Part shown: in pieces, positions 62,829 to 64,000 of the stretch | Layout of the letters: each line of letters begins with the position of its first letter | How positions within the stretch are numbered: position 1 is the stretch's first letter | Origin: Methylotenera sp. | GTDB lineage: Bacteria > Pseudomonadota > Gammaproteobacteria > Burkholderiales > Methylophilaceae | Direction: 5' to 3' | Assembly (NCBI RefSeq): GCF_030684185.1 | Contig: NZ_JAUXOY010000017.1 | Location: 1-64,000, forward strand | Length of the DNA stretch: 64,000 nt | Notes under the pieces: model-generated | Told to the model about the DNA's origin: nothing | Seen by the model: the letters and a program-made list of their open reading frames with translations, nothing else | Database searches by the model: none | Position numbers and translations under genes: made by a program

Positions 62829-64000
62829 TTAAGAAAATAATCTGTGTGCGCAATCAGAGCCTGGAACGATACCGCGGACTAACATAGTGGCTTGAATCAC
62901 TTTAAGTTGCTGACGGATTTTTTCAATCTGGATATCACCCAATACTCTATTGTTATCATCGACCAGTACAGAATTTAAGCCTATTTCCATCTGCCTTGCG
63001 ACTTGCACCATATGACTGAATACTTCTGCTGATTGTTTTACATGTGGAATATCCAACTGGAAGGTCACGCCTTTTACAACGGAAGTTCTTAGCATTTCAG
63101 GGCTAAATGGATTGCCATCGCGGTTAAACATCACAAATGATGGATGTAATTGAGGATTAAGCGAAGCTTGCGTATTACTTGGTTGATTGTCAGATAATTC
63201 ATCAAAATATTTAAAACCACCATCTGCAGTCAGTTTAAGGCCTTGAGACTCAGCTAAACCTCTTAGTTTAGTGCCTGTGAACGCGCCGCTTTCACCATGT
63301 ACTAAATGGAAACCTATGGTTTTATCAACCTCTATACAAAATAAATCTAGCGCATTTGCTACTGTAAGTGCATCGCCAGCTCCTTGCCATTCCACATGGC
63401 CGTTTATATCCAGACCTAATGTTTCAACAGCCAACTGAAAGCGATTTAAAGTGTTACGCGTCACTGCTCCACCACGATCTGCCAGTTGCATGCTACACGC
63501 CACTTTTGATATTTGTTGATTGAGGGCTTCTTGACTGGATTGTAAGTCTTTAAGTAGATGCCATTGTTTGTTCGAATCCAGTACATGTACAAAAATGGGT
63601 TTATCAAAGTCGTCAAATAATGAATTCAGCGCATTATTCAATGTGCTGACCGAAGTTTCTGTCGCCAGATACAATAATGCTGTTAAGTCAATTTGTCCAT
63701 GCAACATGGAAGGTAGGCTTACTGCTGAGTCTGAGGTGTCTTTTTGTTGGGCATTAACTTCAATACTCGCACCTGTGTTTTTAGCAACCTCATTGTTTTT
63801 AGTAAACTCATTTTTTGGATTAATTTCTTCATCAAACACAGCTCTAAACGCATTTGTTTGCTCGGGATTGACTTTAATTACCGATTCTTGATGATGGCTA
63901 GCAATAGATTCTGCATTATTGGGAGACAGTTTTTCTAACTTGGATTTTTCTAATTTGGAATTGACGAGCTGATTGTAAGTTGCTTCTATAGATTCATCTT
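62829..64000 (-). CDS. zipA: cell division protein ZipA, N-terminal part outside the window
   Basis: The frame is open to the window edge (no stop between 63839 and 64000; the upstream residues include SIEATYNQLVNSKLEKSK), so the gene is cut by the edge. The C-terminal half is the FtsZ-binding domain: FQLAVETLGLDINGHVEWQG, LFCIEVDKTIGFHLVHG, VKGVTFQLDIPHV and MVQVARQMEIGLNSVLVDDN. ZipA anchors FtsZ to the membrane. The zipA-ligA order is common in betaproteobacteria, with smc usually upstream. Confidence 0.9.
   Translation of the reverse strand, partial: DESIEATYNQLVNSKLEKSKLEKLSPNNAESIASHHQESVIKVNPEQTNAFRAVFDEEINPKNEFTKNNEVAKNTGASIEVNAQQKDTSDSAVSLPSMLHGQIDLTALLYLATETSVSTLNNALNSLFDDFDKPIFVHVLDSNKQWHLLKDLQSSQEALNQQISKVACSMQLADRGGAVTRNTLNRFQLAVETLGLDINGHVEWQGAGDALTVANALDLFCIEVDKTIGFHLVHGESGAFTGTKLRGLAESQGLKLTADGGFKYFDELSDNQPSNTQASLNPQLHPSFVMFNRDGNPFSPEMLRTSVVKGVTFQLDIPHVKQSAEVFSHMVQVARQMEIGLNSVLVDDNNRVLGDIQIEKIRQQLKVIQATMLVRGIVPGSDCAHRLFS

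Overview
The window looks like a low-GC betaproteobacterial chromosome, most likely a methylotroph of the Methylophilaceae (Methylotenera-like). This is inferred from the gene order rpsB-tsf-pyrH-frr-uppS-cdsA-dxr-rseP-bamA-skp-lpxD-fabZ-lpxA-lpxB-rnhB, the yceD-rpmF-plsX-fabH-fabD-fabG-acpP-fabF-pabC-mltG-tmk-holB block, the protein signatures and the A+T-rich composition. No 16S rRNA is present to confirm it.

Layout. (1) 1-6911 is accessory DNA: the 3' end of an IS21-type istB gene, IS end repeats, an orphan SF2 helicase-like gene, an LprI/DUF1311-like secreted protein and a four-gene operon of secreted proteins, several with an FlgT-N/LPP20-like domain. It ends at what looks like the 3' terminus of a serine tRNA followed by the tRNA's own terminator, so this is probably the distal end of a tRNA-integrated island. 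(2) 6976-46285 is core chromosome: two cupins, glnD-map-HDOD on the minus strand, then the translation, isoprenoid, envelope and lipid A cluster; rnhB, a tetrapyrrole-type methyltransferase, a DUF4139 protein, maf and a two-subunit pyruvate carboxylase; then the fatty-acid cluster through tmk, holB, PilZ, a TatD family DNase and a PhnP-like hydrolase. (3) 46356-56413 is an array of Xer-integrated elements delimited by four dif-like sites that share the central hexamer TGTATA. Two near-identical-length satellites (1,721 and 1,720 bp) each carry five tightly coupled genes, including a VC1465/XafT-type Xer recombination activation factor, but no replication protein. They are followed by a 6.6-kb element with a P2 gpA-type HUH replication initiator, a candidate rolling-circle origin, an M15 endolysin, a holin-like protein, tail-fibre-like proteins and several unrecognised proteins. 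That element has no Zot/pI ATPase, no microvirus-type capsid protein and no integrase. (4) 56453-64000 is core chromosome on the minus strand: DoxX, MsrQ-MsrP, a TPR protein, CysQ, LigA and the C-terminal part of ZipA.

The most interesting system is the dif array. The 6.6-kb element looks like a small rolling-circle (possibly single-stranded DNA) phage that lyses its host yet integrates through the host XerCD machinery. The two upstream satellites provide Xer activators and would need a replication protein from elsewhere, possibly from this neighbour. The degenerate arms have opposite polarity in the satellites (XerD arm poor) and in the phage (XerC arm poor), which gives a simple order of integration. 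Genes left of the array run mostly on the plus strand and genes right of it on the minus strand, as expected around a replication terminus.
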